Below, piece after piece: positions 1 to 7,981 of a stretch of DNA of 57,198 nucleotides. The translations under genes were made by a program, and so were the position numbers. The stretch is taken from assembly GCF_003217475.1 (NCBI RefSeq), contig NZ_QJSP01000027.1, positions 1 to 57,198 of the forward strand, in the 5' to 3' direction. This DNA comes from Williamsia limnetica (GTDB lineage Bacteria > Actinomycetota > Actinomycetes > Mycobacteriales > Mycobacteriaceae). Within the stretch, counting starts at the first letter, position 1, and each line of letters starts with the position of its first letter. The notes beneath the pieces are model-generated. The model searched no databases. It saw only the letters and a program-made list of their open reading frames with translations, and was not told the origin of the DNA.

Positions 1-366
1 GTGATCACCAAAATCCTGCTCGACAACCACGCTGTGCCCCTGCAGGTGGGGCGTGAGTTCCGGACGGTCACACCCGCCATCCGCAAAGCACTGATCGCGC
101 GGGACAAAGGCTGTGCGTTCCCCGGCTGCGGGTGCCCCGCCGGATGGACCGACGCCCATCACATCACGTTCTGGAGTCACGGCGGTGAGACCAGTCTGGC
201 CAACACCGTCCTGTTGTGCAGGCGGCATCACAACTACATTCACCACAAAGGCTGGACCGTGTTCCTCGGACACGACGGACATCCCTGGTTCATCGCGCCC
301 GGGAAGACCGAACCAATGCGCTCCCATGCCAGACGCACCCTGACCAACGAACCACTCGCCGCCTAA
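1..366 (+). CDS. DUF222/13E12-family HNH endonuclease, C-terminal part (partial at window edge)
   Basis: The frame is open from the first base to a TAA at 364-366. It encodes the C-terminal part of a DUF222 (13E12 repeat) HNH protein. A CxFPGC zinc knuckle lies at residues 38-43, a DAHHI motif at about 51-55 with the catalytic His pair, and an Asn followed by LCRRHH near residues 68-76, giving the usual HNH beta-beta-alpha/metal fold. Full-length members are 400-500 residues with an N-terminal DUF222 domain, so the GTG at position 1 is almost certainly internal and the gene starts upstream of the window. Many 13E12 members are multicopy in mycobacteria and their physiological role is unclear. 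A second member begins at 56925 in the same orientation. Confidence 0.9.
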   Translation: MITKILLDNHAVPLQVGREFRTVTPAIRKALIARDKGCAFPGCGCPAGWTDAHHITFWSHGGETSLANTVLLCRRHHNYIHHKGWTVFLGHDGHPWFIAPGKTEPMRSHARRTLTNEPLAA

Positions 367-541
367 GTCCCGCCGATCGATCGAGGCCGCCACAAGTTTA
401 CGAGAAGCTCCACACGACGACGCAGTCCGAAGTTACTACCGCAGCACCGGATGACACCGGCGCGGCTCGAACATTGACAACTCCATAGTGTGAGCCCCCT
501 TGATGCCGTCAGTGTGGCGATGTTTCGATCAGGTCGATGAC

Positions 542-547
542 TAGGGT
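542..547 (+). promoter_or_regulatory. -10 element TAGGGT for a leaderless aldo/keto reductase transcript
   Basis: TAGGGT is followed by 7 nt and then the ATG at 555, the typical layout of a leaderless actinobacterial transcript (TANNNT, 6-7 nt, start codon). This argues for the ATG at 555 over the in-frame ATG at 537. The rest of the 188-nt gap 367-554 shows no other convincing element. Confidence 0.5.
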
Positions 548-554
548 GGAGGAC

Positions 555-1508
555 ATGACTCGAATCGGTGATTCAACCCTTGACGTCTATCCACTCAACC
601 TCGGCGGCAATACGTTCGGCTGGACCAGCGACGCCGAAACGTCGTTCACGGTCCTCGACGACTTCGTCTCGGCAGGAGGCAACTTCGTCGATACGTCCGA
701 CAGTTACATGGCGTCGATTCCGGGCAACACGGGCGGTGAGTCCGAAACCATCCTCGGGCAGTGGTTCAGTAAATCCGGGCGGCGGGATGACGTCGTGCTC
801 GCCACGAAGGTCAGCAGACACCCCGAGTTCCTCGGCCTGGCACCCGACAACATCGCCCGCGCTGCCGAGGCCTCGCTGCGACGGCTGCAGACCGACCGAA
901 TCGACCTGTACTACGCGCACTACGACGATCCGGACGTTCCGCTCGTCGAGACGCTCGGTGCATTCGACGCGCTGGTGAAGGCCGGAAAAGTGCGGTACCT
1001 CGGTATTTCGAACTACTCGCCGGAACGGATCGCGGAGTGGATCGCGACCGCCGAGGCCAACGGCTTCGCGAAGCCCGTTGCCCTGCAGCCTCACTACAGC
1101 TTGGTGGCGCGTGAACCCTTCGAGGCGCAGCTGCGGCCGCTCGCCGAGGAACACAGTCTCGGTGTGATGCCGTATTGGGCTTTGGCCAGTGGTTTCCTGA
1201 CCGGTAAGTACCGCACCCAGGAAGACGTGGACGCTGCTGCCCGAAGCAAGATCGTCGATCGCTACTTCAGCACCGAAGGACTCGCGGTCGTGGACGTACT
1301 CGCCGACATCGCCGAGGCACACGAGGTTGCCATCGCCACCGTCGCGATCGCCTGGACCCGACAGCAACCGACGATCGTGGCCCCGATCGTGAGCGCGCGT
1401 GTCCCGGATCAGCTCGGCGCGCTGCTGGCGTCGGTGGACGTGAGGCTTTCGGCTGAAGAACTGGAACGGCTGGATGTCGTCTCCGCCGACGTCGCGGCCG
1501 CCGGCTGA
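555..1508 (+). CDS. aldo/keto reductase
   Basis: A 317-residue NAD(P)H-dependent aldo/keto reductase of the general stress/AKR11-13 type. The (alpha/beta)8-barrel tetrad is visible: Asp46 in VDTSD, Tyr51, Lys85 in LATK and His122 in YAHYDD. Length is normal for the family. An upstream in-frame ATG at 537 exists, but the -10-like TAGGGT seven nucleotides before 555 favours the shorter form. The stop codon overlaps the start of the next gene (TGATG), so a cupin protein is translationally coupled. The substrate is unknown. Nothing in the sequence ties it to the catabolic island that starts beyond 1935. Confidence 0.85.
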   Translation: MTRIGDSTLDVYPLNLGGNTFGWTSDAETSFTVLDDFVSAGGNFVDTSDSYMASIPGNTGGESETILGQWFSKSGRRDDVVLATKVSRHPEFLGLAPDNIARAAEASLRRLQTDRIDLYYAHYDDPDVPLVETLGAFDALVKAGKVRYLGISNYSPERIAEWIATAEANGFAKPVALQPHYSLVAREPFEAQLRPLAEEHSLGVMPYWALASGFLTGKYRTQEDVDAAARSKIVDRYFSTEGLAVVDVLADIAEAHEVAIATVAIAWTRQQPTIVAPIVSARVPDQLGALLASVDVRLSAEELERLDVVSADVAAAG

Positions 1509-1927
1509 TGAAGCACGTGGTCACCGGGATTGCCGAGGACGGCAGTTCTTTCCTCGAGTCGGTCACGGTCTACGACGGGCCGGTCACCGAGTCGGCGTCG
1601 ACGGGGGTCTACGAGCACTCGTCCGCACCGGACATCACCCGTCCCGCGACCGGCATCCATCTCGACCTCGCACCTGATCCGGGGTCGGTCTCGTGGCGTC
1701 TCGTCGAGTTCTGGCCGGGTAGAGACATTCCTTTCCACCACACCGACAGTGTCGACGTCACGGTGGTGGCGCACGGAACGGTAGATTTTGCCGTCGACTC
1801 GGAGACCATCGGCCTCGACGTGGGTGACGTCGTCGTGGTCAACGGCGCCGGCCACAGCTGGAAGACGGAGTCGGGTTGCCGGTTGCTCGTAGGAATGGTG
1901 GGCGGTAGGGCAGAGCCGCCCGAGTAG
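1508..1927 (+). CDS. small cupin-domain protein
   Basis: A 139-residue single-domain cupin. The two short cupin motifs are recognisable: a His-containing strand FHHTDSVDVTVV around residues 76-87, and GDVVVVNGAGHSW around 111-123 with the second metal-ligand-type His. Its ATG overlaps the stop of the aldo/keto reductase (TGATG), so the two are probably co-translated. It converges with the GntR gene, with 7 nt between the stop codons. Cupins of this size may be isomerases, dioxygenases or sensors; no catalytic assignment is possible here. Confidence 0.75.
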   Translation: MKHVVTGIAEDGSSFLESVTVYDGPVTESASTGVYEHSSAPDITRPATGIHLDLAPDPGSVSWRLVEFWPGRDIPFHHTDSVDVTVVAHGTVDFAVDSETIGLDVGDVVVVNGAGHSWKTESGCRLLVGMVGGRAEPPE

Positions 1928-1934
1928 TCGCGGC

Positions 1935-2738
1935 TCAGATTCGCGAACGCCGGATCGACTGAATGGCCTGCCGCGACATGGCCGCAGATGCATTCACGAC
2001 CCGGTCGCCGTAGCGATCAAGGACCAGTGCCTGGGTCGCAGCGAGGTGCGCGCGGGCCAAGCGTTCGGCCTCGTCGGCGCGGCCCGCCGCGATCTCCTCG
2101 ACCAGTCGGCGATGAGCCCGAACCGCTTCTTCGGCCTCGATTTCGGACGGGTACTCGCCGTGACGGGTCCGGGCTTCGGCCCAGGCCTCTTCCTGCGCCG
2201 ACCACAACGCGACATAGCTCCCGACCGCGTACCGGATGGTCACGTTCGGGGTGAAAGAGACGACCAGATCATGGAAGTCGCGGGCGCTGTGGGTGAACTC
2301 GACGCCGTTGCCGACGAAGCCGACGGAGGCATCGATGGCGGCGGTCAGGGCGGGTACGACCACCTCGGCACGGTCGTCGCGGCGGGCGCACTCGGCGGCG
2401 CACGTTGGCTCCAGCATCTGAAGGCCCGCGGCGAGATCCCGGAGTGTCACGCGGGCGGCTTGCAGGGAAAGTCCGAGATGGTAGGCCGCTGACGTCTCGT
2501 CGGGGCGGTGCACGTCCGCGCCGCCGATGTTCCCTCGACGGACCGTGACCAGCCCCTCGGTCTCCAGGATCCGCAGAGCTTCACGGATAGAGGGATAGCT
2601 GACGCCGAAGTCTTTGACCAGCTGTTCCTGGGTGGGCAACCGGTAATCTTCGACGTCGAGGATTGCGTCGCGGATCTCTGCGGCGACTGTCTCGGCAATG
2701 CGGCGTTGCGGAACCCGCCCATTTCTGACCGTCGTCAC
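1935..2738 (-). CDS. GntR/FadR-type (FCD) transcriptional regulator
   Basis: A 267-residue GntR-family regulator. The N-terminal winged helix is clear (LPTQEQLVKDFGVSYPSIRE, then the wing LETEGLVTVRRG, residues about 34-67), and a C-terminal all-helical FCD effector domain follows (about 95-240; FHDLVV and AHRRLVEEI helices carry the usual metal/ligand His residues). It is transcribed away from the ACAD operon and lies 101 bp from it, and it is the only regulator inside the island. It is therefore the best candidate to bind the 18-bp sites found at 2806 and elsewhere, which is inference from position. The GTG start overlaps the stop of a 7-codon leader ORF (GTGA). The ligand is probably an acyl-CoA or pathway intermediate. 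Confidence 0.88.
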   Translation of the reverse strand: MTTVRNGRVPQRRIAETVAAEIRDAILDVEDYRLPTQEQLVKDFGVSYPSIREALRILETEGLVTVRRGNIGGADVHRPDETSAAYHLGLSLQAARVTLRDLAAGLQMLEPTCAAECARRDDRAEVVVPALTAAIDASVGFVGNGVEFTHSARDFHDLVVSFTPNVTIRYAVGSYVALWSAQEEAWAEARTRHGEYPSEIEAEEAVRAHRRLVEEIAAGRADEAERLARAHLAATQALVLDRYGDRVVNASAAMSRQAIQSIRRSRI

Positions 2739-2758
2739 TCAGACCGCATTTCACTCAT
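2735..2758 (-). CDS. putative 7-codon leaderless leader ORF (MSEMRSE) upstream of the GntR gene
   Basis: An ATG seven nucleotides after a TAAACT -10 element begins a 7-codon ORF whose TGA stop overlaps the GTG start of the GntR gene in GTGA. Leaderless translation of this mini-ORF would deliver ribosomes to the regulator start, which lacks a convincing Shine-Dalgarno. It is too short to judge by composition, so the call rests on the start context and the overlap. Confidence 0.4.
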   Translation of the reverse strand: MSEMRSE

Positions 2759-2765
2759 GACGGGG

Positions 2766-2771
2766 AGTTTA
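2766..2771 (-). promoter_or_regulatory. -10 element TAAACT of the GntR promoter
   Basis: On the minus strand TAAACT is followed by CCCCGTC and ATG at 2758, fitting a leaderless start. It lies back-to-back with the ACAD promoter, so one operator at 2806-2823 could control both directions. Confidence 0.45.
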
Positions 2772-2805
2772 AACTACTCGGCCTCGCGCGACCATACAAG
2801 TGTTT

Positions 2806-2823
2806 CTATCCTATCAATGATTG
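2806..2823. promoter_or_regulatory. island operator site A (CTATCCT-ATCA-ATGATTG)
   Basis: An 18-bp imperfect palindrome matching C(T/A)ATCCT-N4-ANNATTG, shared with sites at 11977, 14277 and 29675. It ends 3 nt before the TAATGT -10 of the ACAD operon, so a bound repressor would block RNA polymerase. Its position between the GntR gene and the ACAD operon suggests that GntR is the binder and that it autoregulates. Confidence 0.65.
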
Positions 2824-2826
2824 AAG

Positions 2827-2832
2827 TAATGT
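2827..2832 (+). promoter_or_regulatory. -10 element TAATGT of the ACAD operon
   Basis: TAATGT is followed by 7 nt and ATG at 2840. This supports a leaderless mRNA starting at 2840 instead of the in-frame GTG at 2831, which overlaps the -10 itself. The same TAATGT at the same distance from an operator half-site is seen upstream of the AcuI-like gene. Confidence 0.5.
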
Positions 2833-2839
2833 GATCCCC

Positions 2840-3991
2840 ATGGACTTCACGATGGGTGAGGCGGCAACCCGACTGCGCGGACAGCTGCGCGAATTACTGC
2901 GGGCGCGAATCCCTGCGGATTTCCGGGGCGCGTTCACCGACGACCCGGTCGACCTCGACATTGCGCAGCGATTCTGCCGGTACCTGGCCGCCCAGGGATT
3001 GCTGTGTTTGGCCTGGCCCGAGGAGTTCGGTGGACGTGATGCCTCCGTATGGGAGCAGACGGTGGTCCGCGAGGAGATGTGGGCTCACCACGAACCACGC
3101 GGCGCCCAGTACATGGGGGTGAACTGGGTGGGACCGACGATCATGCGGCACGGCACCTCGGAGCAGCAACGGGACCACCTGCCGCCCATATCCCGGGGCG
3201 AAGTGATTTGGTGCCAGGGCTTTTCCGAACCGGGATCGGGCTCCGACCTGGCCTCCCTTCGCACCGCAGCTCGGCGCAGTGGCGATGGTTGGCGCATCTC
3301 GGGACAGAAGATCTGGACCTCCTACGCCACGATGGCGCAATGGTGCTTCTTGCTCGCCCGGACGTCGACGGGCGACCGTAAGCAGCAGGGGCTCACCGTG
3401 TTCCTGGTGCCGATGTCGGATCCGGCAATCGAGGTGCGTCCCATTCGCGCGATGTTGGGCCCTCATCACCTCAACGAAGTGTTCTTCAACGATCTCGAGG
3501 TCACGCAAGCGCATGTCCTCGGCACAGTCGGGGAGGGCTGGAAGGTGGTCCAAGAGGTGCTCGCCTTCGAGCGTGTGGGCATCGCCCGGTACGCCCGGTG
3601 TGAACGTCTGCTGCAGACAGCCCCGGGCGTGCTCGGTGACGACTGGGACGACCTTCCCGCCGAGTTGCGCGGCCGCTGGACCCGGATGCTGGTGCATTGC
3701 CGGCGTGCACGACTGCTGGCCTACCGGGTCGTGGCGATGCAGAGCGAAGGGCGGGTACAGCCTTCCGACGCCGCGCTGTACCGGATAGCCGTGACCACAC
3801 TCGATCAGCACAGCGCCGAGGTCCTCACCGAGATCGCCTCGTACGCAACCTCATCAAACGAAGACGCCGAACGTTTCCGGCTGGACGTCCGAGATCACTG
3901 GAATTACTCTCAGGCCGCCACCGTCGCGTCGGGCAGCATCGAGATGCAGCGAATCCTGTTGGCCCGTACCCTGCTCCCGGCGGCCTCGTGA
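2840..3991 (+). CDS. acyl-CoA dehydrogenase, large/alpha-type subunit (ACAD1)
   Basis: A 383-residue FAD-dependent acyl-CoA dehydrogenase. The signature GFSEPGSGSD lies near residue 127, followed by the substrate/FAD strand GQKIWTS near 155. The C-terminal GSIEMQRIL replaces the usual GTSEIQR. It oxidises an acyl-CoA at C2-C3. It overlaps the next gene, a shorter and degenerate ACAD, by 4 nt (GTGA). Such long/short pairs form alpha2beta2 enzymes in steroid side-chain catabolism (FadE26-FadE27 type), which suggests a bulky or cyclic acyl substrate. The start at 2840 is chosen from the leaderless promoter layout. Confidence 0.9.
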   Translation: MDFTMGEAATRLRGQLRELLRARIPADFRGAFTDDPVDLDIAQRFCRYLAAQGLLCLAWPEEFGGRDASVWEQTVVREEMWAHHEPRGAQYMGVNWVGPTIMRHGTSEQQRDHLPPISRGEVIWCQGFSEPGSGSDLASLRTAARRSGDGWRISGQKIWTSYATMAQWCFLLARTSTGDRKQQGLTVFLVPMSDPAIEVRPIRAMLGPHHLNEVFFNDLEVTQAHVLGTVGEGWKVVQEVLAFERVGIARYARCERLLQTAPGVLGDDWDDLPAELRGRWTRMLVHCRRARLLAYRVVAMQSEGRVQPSDAALYRIAVTTLDQHSAEVLTEIASYATSSNEDAERFRLDVRDHWNYSQAATVASGSIEMQRILLARTLLPAAS

Positions 3992-4935
3992 ACATCGAGT
4001 TGAGCGCAGAGGCTACAGAATACGGCGCAGCGGCCCTGCGGGCATTCGAGTCTGCGGGCGGCGGGGCGCTGATCGAATCCGCGGAACGCGACCCCGCCGG
4101 ACGCGTCAGCTTGGTCGCGCCGGTCTTCGACGGGCTCGGCGCATGGGACCTGGAGCCCCGCAAGAACGGCGACGAGCTGGAGGCCGCAGCAGCACTGTGT
4201 CGCAGCGCAGGATTCTGGGCGGTGCCCTATCCGGTTGCCGAACGGTTGTCCCGGCCCACCGACCTCGACGTCGACGGGCTGTTGGTGGTCGCCGATCACA
4301 ACCCGACGGCAGCCGTGTCGGATCTCGATCTGCGCTGGGCGGCAGTCACGCTGACCGGTCAGCGATCTGTTGCGACAGCACGCTCGACGAGCGAGTCGCC
4401 GCGTACGTCCGCGTTTGTCACACCCTTGAGCCTCGCGGCGCTCGACGCCGGCGGTGCCGCCGATGTCGCGCTCGGGCTGGTGCTGCCGTGCTGGACTCTG
4501 CTCGGAATGCTGGACCGTGCAATGGCACTCACCCGCGCCCACGTCTTGTTGCGAGAGCAGTTCGGTGGTCCCCTCGCGCAGCTGCAGGGTGTGCAATTCC
4601 AGCTCACCGACGCGGAGGTCGAACGCAGCGGGGTAGAGATCCTCGCAAAGCACGCGTTGTGGAGTATCGAGTCCGGACACACCGACGCCGTCGACGATGC
4701 ACTCGCGCTACGGTTGGCGGCAATCGAGGCCGCAGACGTGGTTTTCCGAGTCGCGCATCAGTTGCACGGGGCGACGGGCTTTTGCGACGAGACCACTCTG
4801 TCCTGGATCTCTCGCTACAGCCTCCCGTTACGGAGGTTGCCGCTCGGCTTGTCGGCGACCGGCGCAGCGCTGACCGAACGTCTCGGACGGCGCGGACTGA
4901 GCGGACTGTTCAACGACGAGGCGGTCGCCCCGTGA
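3988..4935 (+). CDS. acyl-CoA dehydrogenase-like, short/beta-type subunit (ACAD2)
   Basis: A 315-residue ACAD-fold protein, about 70 residues shorter than a standard ACAD. The N-terminal helical and middle beta domains are strongly diverged and the GFSEPxxGSD signature is absent. The C-terminal helical domain is clear: REQFGGPLAQLQGVQFQLTD near 190 and HQLHGATGFCDETTLS near 260. It likely completes the FAD site of ACAD1 in an alpha2beta2 complex rather than acting alone. The GTG start overlaps the ACAD1 stop and its own stop overlaps the ECH start, so the three genes are translationally coupled. Confidence 0.82.
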   Translation: MNIELSAEATEYGAAALRAFESAGGGALIESAERDPAGRVSLVAPVFDGLGAWDLEPRKNGDELEAAAALCRSAGFWAVPYPVAERLSRPTDLDVDGLLVVADHNPTAAVSDLDLRWAAVTLTGQRSVATARSTSESPRTSAFVTPLSLAALDAGGAADVALGLVLPCWTLLGMLDRAMALTRAHVLLREQFGGPLAQLQGVQFQLTDAEVERSGVEILAKHALWSIESGHTDAVDDALALRLAAIEAADVVFRVAHQLHGATGFCDETTLSWISRYSLPLRRLPLGLSATGAALTERLGRRGLSGLFNDEAVAP

Positions 4936-5714
4936 CGTACGACCTGCCGCCCGAGTTGATCGTCGAGTCCGACGGACCGGTGCGGACCGTGGTGATCAAC
5001 CGGCCGGACGATCTCAACGCCGTCAACAAGGATCTGCACTGGGCGCTCGCCAATGTCTGGCGCCAACTCGCCGCCGATCGGGACGCAGCGGTGGTCGTGC
5101 TCACCGGCGCAGGCCGGGCCTTCAGCGCAGGTGGCGACCTGGACTGGATCACCTCGTTCCTCGACGACCCCGTGGCGCGGGACGAGAGCGTGCGCGAGGG
5201 TGCGGAAATCATCGAGGAGATGCTTCGGTTTCCGCTGCCGGTCATCGCTGCCGTGAACGGCCCGGCGGTCGGACTGGGTTGCAGTATGGCGGTGTTGTGC
5301 GACGTGGTGCTGATGTCGGAGAAGGCGTACTTCGCCGATCCGCACGTGGCTGTCGGCCTCGTCGCCGGCGACGGTGGGGCGGCCTTCTGGCCGCTGCTCA
5401 CACCGATCCTTCGGTCGCGCGAATACCTCTACACCGGAGACAGGATTCCTGCGGCGGTTGCCGTCGAACTCGGCCTGGCCACCCGCACCACCACACCTGA
5501 CGATCTGTTGTCGACCGCACACGTATTGGCCGGTAGGTTCGCGGCGCAACCGCCCGAGGCGCTGCGGAGTACCAAACGCATCGTCAACATGTATCTCTCC
5601 CAGGCGCTGTCCGGGCCCTTGCAGGCTGGTTTCGCCGCAGAGGTCGCGACGATGCAATCGGCTGTGCACAGGGAGCGGCTGCTGGCTCTGGGTCGTAAGG
5701 CGGCCGGTCGATGA
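4932..5714 (+). CDS. enoyl-CoA hydratase/isomerase family protein (crotonase fold)
   Basis: A 260-residue crotonase. The oxyanion-hole segments GRAFSAGGDLDW (about 61-72) and NGPAVGLGCSM (about 108-118) are present. The classical hydratase glutamates are not both kept: the PHVAVGLVAGDGG segment (about 137-149) has His and Asp where bovine hydratase has Glu144 and Glu164. That pattern is common in actinobacterial EchA proteins and leaves hydratase, isomerase or ring-cleaving hydrolase activity open. It sits between two ACAD pairs in one tightly overlapping operon, so it probably processes the enoyl-CoA made by them. Confidence 0.85.
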   Translation: MTYDLPPELIVESDGPVRTVVINRPDDLNAVNKDLHWALANVWRQLAADRDAAVVVLTGAGRAFSAGGDLDWITSFLDDPVARDESVREGAEIIEEMLRFPLPVIAAVNGPAVGLGCSMAVLCDVVLMSEKAYFADPHVAVGLVAGDGGAAFWPLLTPILRSREYLYTGDRIPAAVAVELGLATRTTTPDDLLSTAHVLAGRFAAQPPEALRSTKRIVNMYLSQALSGPLQAGFAAEVATMQSAVHRERLLALGRKAAGR

Positions 5715-6901
5715 CGACTCAGGTACGGGAGCACTTCCGCGCCGACGTCCGAGAGTGGTGCAGGACGCATGTGCCCGCCGACTGGCGCCGAGAGCAGACC
5801 GGCGTCGACGACGCCACGTTCGTGGCGTTCCAGCAGTGGTGGTTCGCCGAACTGCATGCGGCGGGATATGCGGTGCCGCACTGGCCTGCGGAGTGGGGTG
5901 GGGGACTGTCGGTCGCAGAACAGGTGGTGCTCTACCAGGAATTGGCCGCCCACGACGCGCCCCGCCTGGTGCTGCCTTTCGTGTCGATCCACCACGCGGC
6001 GTCGACATTGTTCGCCGCCGGCACCGATGAGCAGCGGCAGCGCCATCTGCCGGCGATCCTCGGCGGCGAGATCTGGTGTCAGGGTTTTTCAGAGCCCGGC
6101 GCGGGCTCCGACATGGCAGCGTTGACGACCTCCGCTCGCAAGGTCGACGACACCTATGTCGTCAACGGTCAAAAGCTGTGGGCCAGTGGGGCAGCACACG
6201 CCGACTGGTGCTTGCTGCTGGCGCGCACCGACCCTGAAGCCCCGAAACGTCGCGGTATCTCCTACTTCCTGATGGACATGCGTACCCCCGGCGTGGAGGT
6301 CCGCCCGATCCGGCAGGCGACCGGCGAATCCCACTTCTGCGAGATCTTCCTCAGCGACGTGGTGATCCCGGCCGAGAACCTGGTCGGACCCGAGAACGAA
6401 GGGTGGCGGGTCGCCCAGGAAACGCTCGGCGCCGAACGCGGGATGACCATGCTCGAACTGGCGGAACGTCTGGGCCACGCGGGTTTTCGCTGGCTGGTCG
6501 ACCTCTGCGGGCGAGCCGGGGCTGACGGAACACGGCCGCGCGACAATGCGATGGTCGCAGATCGACTTGCCTGTCTGGAGACCGAACTCACGGGCCTGCG
6601 TGCTCTGTGTGCGGCGTTCGTCGCTGACGACAACCCCGGCCCGGCCGATGCGTCAATCGTGAAGCTGTACTACAGCGAACTACTCCAGCGCATGACCGAC
6701 TTCGGTGCGGACGTGGCAGGCCTCGGCGGTCAGACCGGGCTGCGCAAGCCGATGTCGAGCGGATGGGAGTCGGGGAGTTGGGTGCTCGACTTCATCGGGT
6801 CCTGGGAATGGACGATCCCCGGCGGGACCAGCGAGATCCAACGCACCATCATCGGGGAACGAGGCCTCGGCCTTCCCCGCGAGCCGCAGGTGACGAAATG
6901 A
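5711..6901 (+). CDS. acyl-CoA dehydrogenase, large/alpha-type subunit (ACAD3)
   Basis: A 396-residue ACAD with full signatures: CQGFSEPGAGSDMA near residues 122-135, NGQKLWASGA near 154, and the C-terminal PGGTSEIQRTIIGERGLGLP that is typical of FadE proteins. It is coupled to the ECH upstream (ATGA) and to the short ACAD4 downstream (ATGA). It is the large partner of the second unequal ACAD pair in this operon, so two different dehydrogenation steps, or two chain lengths, are handled. Confidence 0.92.
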   Translation: MTTQVREHFRADVREWCRTHVPADWRREQTGVDDATFVAFQQWWFAELHAAGYAVPHWPAEWGGGLSVAEQVVLYQELAAHDAPRLVLPFVSIHHAASTLFAAGTDEQRQRHLPAILGGEIWCQGFSEPGAGSDMAALTTSARKVDDTYVVNGQKLWASGAAHADWCLLLARTDPEAPKRRGISYFLMDMRTPGVEVRPIRQATGESHFCEIFLSDVVIPAENLVGPENEGWRVAQETLGAERGMTMLELAERLGHAGFRWLVDLCGRAGADGTRPRDNAMVADRLACLETELTGLRALCAAFVADDNPGPADASIVKLYYSELLQRMTDFGADVAGLGGQTGLRKPMSSGWESGSWVLDFIGSWEWTIPGGTSEIQRTIIGERGLGLPREPQVTK

Positions 6902-7974
6902 CCACTACTGGTGTTGAATTCGCTGATCTCCACAATGAGTTGACCGCGGTCGCCCGTGAACTGCTCGCCGCTGCCCCGCGAGACGAGAACGTCGACTGGG
7001 CCCTGATCACCCGATCGGGCTGGACGGGGCTGGAGGTGCCGGAGACGCTCGGGGGCGCCGGCGCGACGTTCGCCGAGGTGGCGGTGATCCTGAGAGAGAT
7101 CGGACGGGCAGTGGCCCGCGGCCCCTACCCTGCGGTCGCCGGCATCGCGGTCGGTGCGCTCGGACTGCTCGAACCGAGTGCGCGCCGCGACCACCTACTC
7201 GCTGCCACCGCGTCCGGGGACAAGGCGCCGGTGGTGGCGATGTCCGGTGAAAGTCTGTTGCCGAACAGCTTTCGGATCGTCGAATCAACCCTCGGTCTGA
7301 AATTGACCGGTTCAATCGACTTCGTGCTCGACGCTCCCGGGGCCGATCGGCTGCTCATTCCTGCGGTCGGGCAGGACGGATTCGCGATCATCGTCGATGT
7401 GGACACGCGCACCCCCGGCCTGCGTGTGGACGAGCAGCCGGTGGTGGACGCGACCCGATCCTTCGGCAGGGTGGCCGTCGGCGACGTGCTGGTGTCGCCC
7501 GACTCCGTGCTGAGATTCCATCCAGACCCCGAACACTCACTGCAGCGCCTCTATGACAGAGCCGGCGTTTCCGTCGCGCTCGACAGTCTCGGGCTGAGCG
7601 AAGCGATGCTGGACGCCACCGTCGCCTACGTCGGTACGCGCGAGCAGTTCGGACGCAGGATCGGGTCATTCCAAGCGGTCAAGCATGCCTGCGCCGACAT
7701 GCTCGTCCAGATCACGATCGCCCGGACACTGGTCGCCGCGGCAGTGGAGGCACTCTGTCATCCAGATACCGAGTCCGGTGTCGCCGCCTCCATGGCGAAA
7801 GCGTTCACCACCGTCATGGCGGTCGAGGTCGCGGGGAAGGCGATGCAGCTCCACGGCGGTATGGGATACACCTGGGAAGGTGGCATCCACGTTCATCTCA
7901 AGCGTGCGATTCTCAATCGGTCACTCTTCGGTTCACCTGCGGCACATCGCAGGAGGATCGCCGAACGGTACTGA
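6898..7974 (+). CDS. acyl-CoA dehydrogenase-like, short/beta-type subunit (ACAD4)
   Basis: A 358-residue ACAD family protein. The N-terminal domain is recognisable (WTGLEVPETLGGAG near 40), the middle domain lacks the SEPxxGSD signature, and the C-terminal domain is well kept (REQFGRRIGSFQAVKH near 245; QLHGGMGYTWEGGIHVHLKR near 320). Like ACAD2 it probably contributes to a shared active site with its upstream partner. It is the last gene of the operon and converges on a FadD gene with only 7 nt between stops. No intrinsic terminator is visible. Confidence 0.85.
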   Translation: MTTTGVEFADLHNELTAVARELLAAAPRDENVDWALITRSGWTGLEVPETLGGAGATFAEVAVILREIGRAVARGPYPAVAGIAVGALGLLEPSARRDHLLAATASGDKAPVVAMSGESLLPNSFRIVESTLGLKLTGSIDFVLDAPGADRLLIPAVGQDGFAIIVDVDTRTPGLRVDEQPVVDATRSFGRVAVGDVLVSPDSVLRFHPDPEHSLQRLYDRAGVSVALDSLGLSEAMLDATVAYVGTREQFGRRIGSFQAVKHACADMLVQITIARTLVAAAVEALCHPDTESGVAASMAKAFTTVMAVEVAGKAMQLHGGMGYTWEGGIHVHLKRAILNRSLFGSPAAHRRRIAERY

Positions 7975-7981
7975 GAGAAGC

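Noticed and set aside
2806-2823. KstR/KstR2-type steroid operator
   Set aside because: None of the four island sites matches TNNAACNNGTTNNA or the ANCAAGNNCTTGNT pattern as I know them. The cluster also lacks hsa/kst genes.
4143-5714. Long plus-strand frame that extends the crotonase N-terminus by about 260 residues
   Set aside because: The extension is Arg-rich, lies in another frame over ACAD2 and has no family resemblance. The GTG at 4932 overlapping the ACAD2 stop explains the crotonase start.
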